The notes below the pieces were generated by a model, which did no database searches, was not told where the DNA came from, and saw nothing but the letters and a program-made list of their open reading frames with translations. From Bacteroidota bacterium (GTDB taxonomy: Bacteria; Bacteroidota; Bacteroidia; Bacteroidales; B18-G4), in contig DAOVZP010000061.1 of NCBI GenBank assembly GCA_030635045.1, positions 1-8,057 on the forward strand: a DNA stretch of 8,057 nucleotides. Reading direction: 5' to 3'. A program made the translations under genes and the position numbers. Shown here in pieces: positions 1 through 6,117 of this stretch. Numbering within the stretch: the first letter of the stretch is position 1; each line of letters opens with the position of its first letter.

Positions 1-2
1 AA

Positions 3-113
3 CCTAGAGAACTGCATGAAGATAGAGCTTTTAATACAATGGTTTATACAAGAGAAGAGGTAGAACGCATTGCAGTTGTTGCCTTTGATATACCAAGTGC
101 GATTGTTCAATAG
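3..113 (+). pseudogene. leuB: 3' truncated fragment of a LeuB-like 3-isopropylmalate dehydrogenase
   Basis: The frame is open from the window edge to a TAG at 111-113 and gives 36 residues. It contains PRELHEDRAFNTMVY followed by TREEVERIAVVAFDI, which resembles the middle of 3-isopropylmalate dehydrogenase (NAD-dependent oxidative decarboxylation in leucine synthesis), where an acidic FxTMxY segment precedes a VERIAxxAF helix. In the family that helix continues into a basic stretch and a conserved VTSVDKANV motif, and the protein runs on for more than 150 residues. Here the similarity stops at about position 92, is replaced by PSAIVQ, and ends. No continuation is seen in the other frames. 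It is therefore a broken remnant or an assembly junction, not a functional gene. The family call rests on recalled motifs over a short stretch. The 5' part lies outside the window. Confidence 0.6.
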
Positions 114-146
114 AGGCACGTAAAATTAAGATAATGGCATCTTTAA

Positions 147-410
147 GGTATCAACCTTAATAAATACAGGATAGATGTATATACCCTTTGGGGTAACCGG
201 GTATGGTCATCCACCTTATTAACCAGCGATGGAATGCCTCTTGAATCATGGAACGGCCATGTCGATAATGATAAGAATGAAGAGATCGTACAGCCCGGCA
301 ACTATATCTGGAAAGTATCAGCAACTTTTGTTGATGGCTCTGTCTGGCGAGGCATGGAAGATACGAACGGTAATGTGGGAACTACAGGAACCGTTACAGT
401 GATCCGTTAA
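147..410 (+). pseudogene. Remnant of a CHU_C / type B T9SS C-terminal sorting domain
   Basis: A frame of 87 codons ends at TAA 408-410 and is bounded upstream by in-frame stops at 144-146 and 132-134; it has no plausible start. Recognisable elements in order are KYRIDVYTLWGNRVW, a WNG motif near residue 41, PGNYIWKVSATFVDG, and the terminal GTVTVIR. This matches the gliding-motility-associated C-terminal (CHU_C) domain, which serves as the export and anchoring signal of large surface proteins secreted by the type IX system. Family members normally have hundreds to thousands of residues of adhesin-like repeats before this domain; all are missing. Changing the TAA at 144-146 would add only a few plausible residues before another stop. 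I read it as the tail of a deleted surface-protein gene. Such genes often neighbour PorP/SprF genes, and one lies nearby on the opposite strand. Confidence 0.6.
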
Positions 411-424
411 TAAAGCCATTTAAT

Positions 425-467
425 ATAAATTCAGCCGGCAATTGTAATAATTGCCGGCTGAATTTAT
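425..467 (+). terminator. Perfect 19-bp hairpin after the sorting-domain remnant
   Basis: Arms 425-443 and 449-467 are exact reverse complements with a 5-nt loop (444-448). The stem has a GC core (CAGCCGGC) with AT-rich flanks. It starts 14 bases after the stop of the CHU_C remnant. There is no long U-run beyond the stem, but the AT-rich flank makes the structure nearly symmetrical, so it could end transcription on either strand. Its perfect state suggests it is under selection or recent, unlike the gene it follows. Confidence 0.6.
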
Positions 468-824
468 CCGCTCTCTGCCACCCGGCAATCCATCAACTTG
501 TATTCTCAAAGCTGATCGAGACATCAATGTTTGAAAGAAAAGGAGCTCACGGGAACCTCTAATTGGCTTTTATCCTGCATATGCCGGTTATATGAAAGAA
601 GTATTACTCAGTACTCTTTTAATGAGGTATTCATAAGTTCCGAACAGAAGCGCTCACTGGCTCCGGATATAACAGTTGAATTGCGTGATGGCAACAATTT
701 GCCCGACGTATAAGATTGAACGAAGCCAGGCCAGGTTTGGATGTTAATTATCGCGCAACCGGAGTGAAGCAGAGCTCGGCGAAGCTAATCTCCTAAATCG
801 TGCAATCTCCTGCATCGCGCAATT
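468..824. other. Intergenic stretch without a supported gene
   Basis: About 360 bases separate the 19-bp hairpin from the porP-side terminator. The longest frame (531-713, plus strand, TTG start, 60 codons) has no ribosome binding site or promoter, and its product contains no motif I recognise. A short ATG frame at 527 ends after 11 codons. The right end holds a 17-bp tandem duplication (787-820). The stretch probably represents decayed or non-coding DNA, in line with the gene fragments to its left. Confidence 0.5.
787..820. repeat. Two tandem copies of a 17-bp unit
   Basis: Copies 787-803 and 804-820 share the pattern AATCTCCT-nn-ATCG-(T/C)-GC and differ at three positions. A related ATCGCGCAA occurs at about 754-762. 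The repeat abuts the T-tract side of the porP terminator. It has no obvious binding-site symmetry and may be a simple duplication. Confidence 0.6.
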
Positions 825-858
825 AAAAAAGGCTGTCTCAATTTGTTTTGAGACAGCC
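825..858 (-). terminator. Rho-independent terminator of the PorP-like gene
   Basis: Arms GGCTGTCTCAA (831-841) and TTGAGACAGCC (848-858) form an 11-bp stem with a 6-nt loop. Read on the minus strand, the stem is followed by six U residues (825-830 on the plus strand are all A). It lies 24 bases past the stop codon of the minus-strand PorP-like gene, so it is the natural end of that transcript. Confidence 0.85.
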
Positions 859-882
859 CCTGAATAGAATTTCTTTTGGAGA

Positions 883-1944
883 TTAGAACGGTGAACATTC
901 CATAGGTTCGTTTCCACGGCGATACCTGGCAGAACCAATAACCTTTTGCTGGAACAGGGAGATATCATCAAATTCCATGATCAGCGTAATCTCGTGTGTC
1001 GGTCCTGTGAAAGAATACTCAGGATATATCACAACGTCATAACTATACATCAGCTTCAGGTTAGCCACGTCTGAGAATGGTATATTGAGCCCACCCATAA
1101 ATGAGAACAGGCTATATGTGTCATATTCAAAAGATTCATTCTTATACCAAACCCCCAGGTAAACATGTGTGAAATAAAAATTAGACCCAAAAGCAAAATA
1201 GCTAAGTTTATTCTGGCTCTGGTAAAAGAATCCCGGATTGATCTTAAAACTTGAAGAACGGCGGTAAAAACCTCTGCTCTGCTCAAAATCCCAGATAAGG
1301 TCGATATGCGCCACCCATTTACGAGGCAATGGGGAAGTTCCTTCATACCATGATTCGTTCGGCCGTGTAAGGTGATGCAGTGCGCCACCAACAACCCCGG
1401 AAACGTTGTTCCCTTTAAACTGGAATAAAAGACCTGCTGAAAAATCAGGGTATGTAATTTTATTGGCATTGGGGGACATAAAAGATGTTGGATAAATATT
1501 TCCATACCTGGGATCCAGCTGATCAGGGAAGATGAGGTTGTCCCAGTTTATCCTTTTTTGCACAAAAGTTGCCTGTATACCCATTTGCATGATCATATAA
1601 TCTGCGATGGGGACCCTTACAGAGGGCATAATACCGACGACCGTATGGTTTACCAGTCCCTGGGAGGCACTGTGGTTAGCAACAATGATCCCGAGGCCTC
1701 CGGCTCCGGGAAGGCCACGCTCAGCAACATCAGCAGAGAAAGAATAAGTCCTGAAACTTGCCGGGACCTTGACCATTTGCCTTCGATATGTAAACCGTGC
1801 CTTTAAGCCTGAAGTTAAACCCACATATGCCGGGTTGTAATAAGTTGGATTGTTATACCACTGAGAAAAATCAAAGTCCTGAGCGGTTATTCCGCATGTC
1901 AGCAGAAAGTTAAGGAGAATAAGTAAAGTAAATTTACGCTTCAT
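883..1944 (-). CDS. PorP/SprF family type IX secretion system membrane protein
   Basis: The product has 353 residues, a typical length for this family. Residues 1-22 form a signal peptide with a basic MKRK start, a hydrophobic core and likely cleavage after ITAQ. The mature N-terminus has the family signature QWYNNPTYYNPAYVGL followed by a basic RFTYRRQ segment. The rest is rich in alternating aromatic strands, as expected of an outer-membrane beta-barrel, and ends with a THEITLIMEF-type strand and a short tail containing Cys-Ser-Pro-Phe. Family members assist type IX secretion; in gliding species SprF is needed to display the adhesin SprB, and PorP is needed in Porphyromonas. Many paralogues pair with a CHU_C-bearing cargo gene; here only a broken cargo tail remains at 147-410. 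The gene stands alone with its own terminator. No strong SD or consensus promoter was found upstream. The family is clear; the specific cargo is unknown. Confidence 0.88.
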   Translation of the reverse strand: MKRKFTLLILLNFLLTCGITAQDFDFSQWYNNPTYYNPAYVGLTSGLKARFTYRRQMVKVPASFRTYSFSADVAERGLPGAGGLGIIVANHSASQGLVNHTVVGIMPSVRVPIADYMIMQMGIQATFVQKRINWDNLIFPDQLDPRYGNIYPTSFMSPNANKITYPDFSAGLLFQFKGNNVSGVVGGALHHLTRPNESWYEGTSPLPRKWVAHIDLIWDFEQSRGFYRRSSSFKINPGFFYQSQNKLSYFAFGSNFYFTHVYLGVWYKNESFEYDTYSLFSFMGGLNIPFSDVANLKLMYSYDVVIYPEYSFTGPTHEITLIMEFDDISLFQQKVIGSARYRRGNEPMECSPF

Positions 1945-2092
1945 GTCAGCTCTCAGATTAGTAAGGGACTTGCCTTAATTATTTTTTGGTTCTATTCATA
2001 CGTTATCTTCATCGATAAGTTACAATAATTAAAGATGAAGAAACTACGGTCAGGTCTTTTTAAGATTGGGTGATTTTGATAACTTTAGATCG

Positions 2093-2141
2093 TGATAGTT
2101 TTGTTTATTTAAGATTCTGATAGTTTTGTTTATTTCAGATT
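2093..2141. repeat. 25-bp tandem direct repeat upstream of the peptidase gene
   Basis: The 24-base words at 2093-2116 and 2118-2141 begin TGATAGTTTTGTTTATTT and differ at one position (A/C), with a 25-bp period. A weaker relative, TGATAACTTTAGATC, occurs just upstream at about 2078-2092. The repeat lies 77-125 bp before the expected -7 element of the peptidase gene, a position compatible with an activator site, but no regulator is identifiable. Confidence 0.7.
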
Positions 2142-2217
2142 GTGAAATTAAAAAAAAATTCCTTGTTTTTATGTATAATCAGAATAAATTATGCCAAAAG
2201 GCTTTGTATGATTATTA

Positions 2218-2225
2218 TATATTTG
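2218..2225 (+). promoter_or_regulatory. Probable -7 element (TATATTTG) for the S9 peptidase gene
   Basis: TATATTTG fits the Bacteroidota TAnnTTTG consensus and lies 30 bp before the ATG at 2256. No TTTG is present at the expected -33 position (about 2195-2198), unlike the three complete promoters elsewhere in the window, so this promoter may be weaker or activator-dependent. Confidence 0.45.
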
Positions 2226-2255
2226 CAACGCTATTAAAGATTTTAAACCAAAGTT

Positions 2256-4427
2256 ATGAAAAAGATATCATTAACCCTAATAATCGGACTGTTTATTTTC
2301 ACTTTAGTTGCCCAGGATTCTGAAAAAACCTTTACCCTTGAAAACGTTGTACAAAGAAATGCTTTTCGTGCCCAGAGTGTTTATGGGCTCAATTCCATGG
2401 CAAATGGCCGGCATTATTGCTCAAATAAGGCAGGAAATATAATTGTTTACGGATATAAGACAGGTGACCTGGTAGATACTCTCGTAAGGGCAGCAGACCT
2501 TATTCCTGAAGGATCTGAGGATTCAATCAGCATAAGAAGCTATACGCTCAGCAAGGACGAGAAGAAGATCTTGATACCCACCGAAACTGAGAGCATCTAC
2601 AGATGGTCGTCTAAGTCAAACTTTTATATCTGGGATATAGATGAGCGTAAGCTCACTGCCCTGTCAGATAATGGAAAGCAACGGCTTGCTGATTTTTCGC
2701 CTGACGGAAGCAAAGTAGCTTTTGTGCGCGAAAACAATATTTTCATCAGGGACCTGGTAAATGGAAAAGAAATCCAGCTTACCACAGATGGGAAAGATCG
2801 TTTCATTATCAATGGAACCACCGATTGGGTCTATGAAGAAGAATTTGGCTTCACAAAGGGTTTTTTCTGGGCACCGGACGGGAACAAAATTGCTTTTTAC
2901 AGATTTGATGAAAGCGAAGTAGTTGAATATGAAATGCAATTATGGGGGGATCTTTATCCCGGCATGCATAAGTACAAGTATCCGAAAGCCGGTGAAGATA
3001 ATTCACTTGTCAGCATTCATATCTATGATCTGGCCGGCGGGAACATAATTCCGGTAGACATTGGAGAAGAAACAGACCAGTATATACCAAGGATCAAATG
3101 GACAGCCAGGCCGGGCGTACTATCCGTTCAACGTATGAACCGCCTGCAAAATAAACTTGAGATCCTTCTGGCGAATTCAGAAACCGGCGAAAGCCACGTT
3201 ATTTACACCGAAGAAAACAAATATTATATTGATATAACCGACCATTTGACTTTTATTGATGAGGATCATTTTTTATTCACAAGTGAAAGGGACGGATATA
3301 ACCATATATACTACTACGATCTCGATGGGAAACTAATAAAACAGCTTACTTCAGGTGAATGGGATGTGATGGGACTTGAAGGATATGATTCAAAACGGAA
3401 GCAGGCATTATTCATAGCTGCCCACTCCTCCCCTTTGAACCGGGAACTCATGAGTGTCAGCCTGGGAGGAAACATGAAACTCTTATCATCAGGCGTAGGC
3501 ACGAATAGTGCCGGCTTCAGCAGTAATTTCGATTACCACATAAACACTTTCACCGATGCTAACACGCCCCCGTATATCACCGTAAATAAATATAATGGCC
3601 AAGTGGTGCGCGTGCTTGAAGAAAACACAGCCCTGATGGATAAATTAAAGGAATATGGCTATCAGAAGCGAGAATTTTTTACCATTCCTATCGATAATGA
3701 TATCACACTGAATGCATGGCGGATCCTTCCGGATGGTTTTGATCCTGATAAAAAATACCCGGTACTTATGTATGTTTATGGAGGCCCCGGATCTCAAACA
3801 GTACAAAATAGCTGGGGAGGCGGACAACTCTGGTACCAGATGCTTGCACAGCATGGGATCATTTGCATTTCTGTCGACAACAGGGGTACAGGTGCCCGTG
3901 GTGAGGAATTCAAAAAGATGACATACCTGGAACTCGGGAAATATGAAACCATTGATCAGATTGCATCGGCAAAATTCCTTGCAGGCCTCTCCTGGGTCGA
4001 TGATGAACATATCGGGATCTTTGGTTGGAGTTACGGTGGATTCATGTCCACACTCTGTATGACTAAAGGCGCTGATATTTTTGACGTCGGCATTGCTGTT
4101 GCTCCCGTCACCAACTGGAAGTATTACGATAATATTTACACAGAGCGTTTTATGCGCACACCGCAGGAAAACCCTGAAGGGTATGAAGATAATTCGCCAA
4201 TCAACTTCACAGACCAGCTACAGGGGAAATACCTGCTTGTGCATGGTACTGCCGACGATAATGTTCATGTACAGAATACCATTGACCTGATAACTGCCCT
4301 TGTGGATTCAGACAAACAGTTTGAAATGCAGCTGTATCCGAATAAGAATCATGGCATCTATGGTGGGAACACACGATACCACCTCTATCGCCGCTTAACT
4401 GATTTTCTACTCGAAAATCTCAAATAA
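2256..4427 (+). CDS. Secreted S9B serine peptidase, dipeptidyl peptidase IV type
   Basis: The product has 723 residues, about the length of bacterial DPP-IV and prolyl tripeptidyl peptidases. Residues 1-20 form a signal peptide (basic KK, hydrophobic core, likely cleavage at VAQ), so it acts in the periplasm or beyond. The N-terminal part is a DPPIV_N beta-propeller and includes TDWVYEEEFG (E195/E196), the double-Glu motif that holds the free amino terminus of the substrate. The C-terminal alpha/beta hydrolase domain has the oxyanion Tyr508 in YVYGGPGSQ, nucleophile Ser592 in GWSYGG, Asp667 in HGTADDNVH and His699 in NKNHGI; the Asp-His spacing of 32 equals that of human DPP4. The family removes X-Pro (or X-X-Pro) units from peptide N-termini, suiting protein-fermenting growth. 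It ends at LLENLK without a T9SS sorting domain. No SD precedes the ATG, as is usual in this phylum. Dipeptidyl versus tripeptidyl specificity is not decidable here. Confidence 0.93.
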   Translation: MKKISLTLIIGLFIFTLVAQDSEKTFTLENVVQRNAFRAQSVYGLNSMANGRHYCSNKAGNIIVYGYKTGDLVDTLVRAADLIPEGSEDSISIRSYTLSKDEKKILIPTETESIYRWSSKSNFYIWDIDERKLTALSDNGKQRLADFSPDGSKVAFVRENNIFIRDLVNGKEIQLTTDGKDRFIINGTTDWVYEEEFGFTKGFFWAPDGNKIAFYRFDESEVVEYEMQLWGDLYPGMHKYKYPKAGEDNSLVSIHIYDLAGGNIIPVDIGEETDQYIPRIKWTARPGVLSVQRMNRLQNKLEILLANSETGESHVIYTEENKYYIDITDHLTFIDEDHFLFTSERDGYNHIYYYDLDGKLIKQLTSGEWDVMGLEGYDSKRKQALFIAAHSSPLNRELMSVSLGGNMKLLSSGVGTNSAGFSSNFDYHINTFTDANTPPYITVNKYNGQVVRVLEENTALMDKLKEYGYQKREFFTIPIDNDITLNAWRILPDGFDPDKKYPVLMYVYGGPGSQTVQNSWGGGQLWYQMLAQHGIICISVDNRGTGARGEEFKKMTYLELGKYETIDQIASAKFLAGLSWVDDEHIGIFGWSYGGFMSTLCMTKGADIFDVGIAVAPVTNWKYYDNIYTERFMRTPQENPEGYEDNSPINFTDQLQGKYLLVHGTADDNVHVQNTIDLITALVDSDKQFEMQLYPNKNHGIYGGNTRYHLYRRLTDFLLENLK

Positions 4428-4437
4428 TCTGTAAAGT

Positions 4438-4468
4438 TTTGATTTTTGATTAATATGCAGTATTTTTG
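4438..4468 (+). promoter_or_regulatory. Consensus Bacteroidota promoter of rpsU
   Basis: TTTG at 4438-4441 and TATTTTTG at 4461-4468 are separated by exactly 19 bp, fitting the TTTG-N19-TAnnTTTG promoter of the primary sigma factor in this phylum. The inferred start near 4472 gives a leader of about 47 nt before the rpsU ATG at 4519. The promoter starts 10 bp after the peptidase stop, and no hairpin terminator is visible between them. Confidence 0.8.
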
Positions 4469-4503
4469 CAGCCGCAATTCATTTAAAACAGTATCATTAA
4501 ACG

Positions 4504-4511
4504 AAAGAGGT
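4504..4511 (+). promoter_or_regulatory. Shine-Dalgarno sequence of rpsU
   Basis: AAAGAGGT lies 7 nt before the ATG at 4519 and matches AAGGAGGT at 7 of 8 positions, with uninterrupted GAGGT pairing to the 16S tail. Most starts in this window lack an SD, so its presence here is notable. In Flavobacterium, bS21 helps sequester the anti-SD, and rpsU retains an SD that supports autoregulation. Confidence 0.75.
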
Positions 4512-4518
4512 ATTTTTT

Positions 4519-4713
4519 ATGATTATCATTCCGGTTAAAGAAGGCGAGAATATTGACAAGGCTCTCAAGAAATTCAAACGTAAATTTGAAAAAACAGGTG
4601 TCGTTAAGGAATTAAGGGAACGCCAGAAGTTCACTAAGCCTTCTATTAAAAACAGGGAAATGAAGCTGAAAGCTATATATATTCAGCAACTCAGACAAGC
4701 TGACGAGGGCTAA
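4519..4713 (+). CDS. rpsU: 30S ribosomal protein bS21
   Basis: The product has 64 residues, starts MIIIPVKEGENIDKALKKFK and is strongly basic, with the bS21 pattern of a short N-terminal strand followed by helices containing FEKTGVVKELRERQ. The Bacteroidota form typically has 63-65 residues. The protein binds the 30S platform near the 3' end of 16S rRNA. In F. johnsoniae ribosomes, bS21 together with bS18 and bS6 holds the anti-Shine-Dalgarno, which explains why genes in this phylum rarely use SD sequences. The gene has its own consensus promoter and a strong SD. It is followed by xerC, 97 bp downstream, which has a promoter of its own. The small hairpins just after the stop (for example GCTAA 4720-4724 with TTAGC 4732-4736) are too weak to call a terminator confidently. 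Confidence 0.97.
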   Translation: MIIIPVKEGENIDKALKKFKRKFEKTGVVKELRERQKFTKPSIKNREMKLKAIYIQQLRQADEG

Positions 4714-4746
4714 TTTAGCGCTAAGAAGATTTTAGCAGGAAGAAAT

Positions 4747-4777
4747 TTTGATTCAATATTTTTTTTGATTATATTTG
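4747..4777 (+). promoter_or_regulatory. Consensus Bacteroidota promoter of xerC
   Basis: TTTG at 4747-4750 and TATATTTG at 4770-4777 are 19 bp apart. The inferred start near 4781 gives a leader of about 30 nt to the ATG at 4811. The leader contains an 11-base T run (4793-4803). The promoter overlaps the alternative TTG start at 4775, which argues against that start. Confidence 0.78.
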
Positions 4778-4810
4778 AATCAGGATTTCTTCTTTTTTTT
4801 TTTGATATTG

Positions 4811-5692
4811 ATGGTGCAGAAAAAATTCATTGAATATATAAGCTTCGAGAAAAGATACTCTCATCACACCATTCTGGCATATACCAAAGATCTTTCACAG
4901 TTTTCCAATTTTCTTAGTGAGCAGTATGGTATCTCAGACCTTACATCAGCAGGGCACCAGCAGATCCGGTCATGGATGGTACATCTGATGGAAACCGGTC
5001 TTTCGGAACGTTCTGTGCTAAGAAAGCTGAGCACATTAAAGTCTTTTTACAAATACCTTCACCGTAACCAGGTCATTGACCATAATCCGACCTTGATAGT
5101 TATCCCTCCTAAAATACCATCACGTAACCCGGAGTTTGTCGGTGAAGAAAAAATGCAGAACCTTTTTGAACAAATTGACTTCGGAAATGATTATATTAGT
5201 GTACGGGATAAGATGATCCTGGAGGTCTTTTACGGCACGGGTATCAGATTGTCGGAATTGATTGATTTACAAACATGTGATGTTTCTCTGGAAGATTGCA
5301 CCCTGAAAGTCCTGGGCAAAAGAAATAAAGAACGCATCATACCGTTTACACAAAAGATGGGGAAGCAGTTATCAGCATATCTTGAGATGAAAGAAGATCA
5401 GGGATTCAATGCAGAAGGCGCATTATTTGTTACCAATAAAGGCAAAAAGCTCTATCCCAGGCTGGTATACAGGATCGTTAATAAGTATCTGAGCATGGTC
5501 ACAACACTTACGAAGAGGAGTCCACATGTGCTCCGCCACACTTTTGCCACTCATATGCTTAATAAGGGTGCCGACCTGAATGCCATCAAGGAATTCCTGG
5601 GTCATGCCAACCTGGCTGCCACCCAGGTGTACACACACAATACTGTTGATAAGCTTAAGAAAATCTACCGGCAGGCTCACCCGAGAGCGTGA
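4811..5692 (+). CDS. xerC: XerC/XerD-type tyrosine recombinase
   Basis: From the ATG at 4811 the product has 293 residues, close to the usual 295-300 of Xer recombinases. A TTG at 4775 would add 12 residues (a poly-Phe stretch), but it lies inside the promoter's -7 element, so I prefer 4811. The N-terminal SAM-like core-binding domain covers about residues 1-90 (KRYSHHTILAYTKDLSQF). The C-terminal catalytic domain has all the active residues: R146 (GTGIRLSE), K173 (NKER), H239 and R242 (HVLRHTF), H265 (LGHA) and nucleophile Y274 (VYTH), ending in the Xer-like YRQAHPRA. The enzyme resolves chromosome dimers at dif during division, acting with a second Xer protein. Its place between rpsU and hpf and the lack of nearby att repeats argue for a housekeeping Xer rather than a phage integrase. 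XerC versus XerD is uncertain. Confidence 0.9.
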   Translation: MVQKKFIEYISFEKRYSHHTILAYTKDLSQFSNFLSEQYGISDLTSAGHQQIRSWMVHLMETGLSERSVLRKLSTLKSFYKYLHRNQVIDHNPTLIVIPPKIPSRNPEFVGEEKMQNLFEQIDFGNDYISVRDKMILEVFYGTGIRLSELIDLQTCDVSLEDCTLKVLGKRNKERIIPFTQKMGKQLSAYLEMKEDQGFNAEGALFVTNKGKKLYPRLVYRIVNKYLSMVTTLTKRSPHVLRHTFATHMLNKGADLNAIKEFLGHANLAATQVYTHNTVDKLKKIYRQAHPRA

Positions 5693-5725
5693 TGGGTTGT
5701 TATGGATGAAATGCATGATGATATA

Positions 5726-5774
5726 CAATATACAGTATACAATATTCAATATTCAATATACAATATATAATATA
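5726..5774 (+). repeat. Seven tandem copies of a heptanucleotide (CAATATA type)
   Basis: Consecutive 7-bp units are CAATATA, CAGTATA, CAATATT, CAATATT, CAATATA, CAATATA and TAATATA. A degenerate eighth (TGATATA) precedes them at 5719-5725. The array fills most of the 94-bp gap between xerC and hpf, and its last base is the first base of the hpf Shine-Dalgarno. Being 7 bp long and following the xerC stop, it is not coding. Arrays of this kind can vary in copy number by replication slippage. Confidence 0.85.
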
Positions 5775-5780
5775 GGAGGA
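5774..5780 (+). promoter_or_regulatory. Strong Shine-Dalgarno sequence of hpf
   Basis: AGGAGGA lies 6 nt before the ATG at 5787 and is the strongest SD in the window. Together with rpsU it is one of only two clear SD sequences seen, and both precede genes whose products act on the ribosome. Confidence 0.8.
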
Positions 5781-5786
5781 TAAATT

Positions 5787-6089
5787 ATGAAAGTTAACAT
5801 TAACACAGTGCACTTCAAGGCAGACAAAAAACTCATCGGCTTTATTGATCAGAAAGTAGACAAGCTTTCAAACCTTTATGACGGGATTATTGGAGGTGAT
5901 GTTTCACTAAAACTTTCAAACAAGGCTGACAATGAGAATAAGATTGTGGAGATCCGCTTAATTATCAAGGGTTATGACCTTTTCGCGAAGAAAGAAAGCC
6001 AATCTTTTGAGGAAGCTACCGACCAGGCAATTGACGCTTTAAAAAAGCAATTAACCAAGCATAAGGATAAATCAAGGAAAAAATATTAA
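5787..6089 (+). CDS. hpf: Short-form ribosome hibernation promoting factor / RaiA family
   Basis: The product has 100 residues, the length of short HPF or YfiA proteins and lacking the extra C-terminal dimerisation domain of long HPF. It has the family's beta-alpha-beta-beta-beta-alpha layout: strand MKVNINTVHFKAD, a helix around FIDQKVDKLSNLYD, strands including DVSLKLS and VEIRLIIKGYDLFAKKE, then the SFEEATDQAIDALKKQLTKHKDK helix and a basic tail. The family binds the A and P site region of the 30S subunit in stationary phase and inactivates or dimerises ribosomes. The gene follows xerC by 94 bp with no promoter visible in between, so it is probably co-transcribed with xerC or driven by an unrecognised element in the repeat region. 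Its start is fixed by a strong SD. The hairpin at 6149-6178 probably ends the transcript. Short HPF versus RaiA type cannot be separated by eye. Confidence 0.92.
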   Translation: MKVNINTVHFKADKKLIGFIDQKVDKLSNLYDGIIGGDVSLKLSNKADNENKIVEIRLIIKGYDLFAKKESQSFEEATDQAIDALKKQLTKHKDKSRKKY

Positions 6090-6117
6090 ATTTTTACCAT
6101 ATTTTTTCCAAAAATAC

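Larger units (their letters stand above)
1945..2255. other. Divergent AT-rich intergenic region between porP-like and dpp genes
   Basis: These 311 bases separate two outward-reading genes and must hold both promoters. Visible elements are a 25-bp tandem repeat (2093-2141), a -7-like TATATTTG for the peptidase (2218-2225), and a small imperfect inverted repeat (TAAGG at 1962-1966, CCTTA at 1973-1977) close to the porP-like start codon. No convincing TAnnTTTG element was found reading toward the porP-like gene. A 65-codon frame beginning at 2126 runs into the peptidase gene out of frame and is not credible. Confidence 0.5.

Noticed and set aside
531..713. Plus-strand 60-codon frame with TTG start
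   Set aside because: No SD, no promoter, no recognisable motif, and it lies in a stretch that appears decayed. It is too short to support as a gene without homologues.
744..971. Minus-strand frame overlapping the porP-like 3' end
   Set aside because: It overlaps the PorP-like gene in another frame and would cross that gene's intrinsic terminator and the 17-bp repeat.
2093..2141. Possible CRISPR array
   Set aside because: The copies are directly adjacent with no spacers, only two are clear, and no cas gene is present.
2126..2323. Plus-strand frame through the divergent region into the peptidase gene
   Set aside because: It overlaps the peptidase start and promoter out of frame and has low-complexity AT-rich codons.
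4811..5692. Recombinase as sign of a mobile element
   Set aside because: It lies among housekeeping genes (rpsU, hpf), has standard Xer length and ending, and no flanking repeats or cargo are visible.
5726..5774. Possible dif or att site for the adjacent Xer recombinase
   Set aside because: A dif site has two 11-bp arms in inverted orientation around a 6-bp centre; this array is a direct 7-bp repeat with no such layout.
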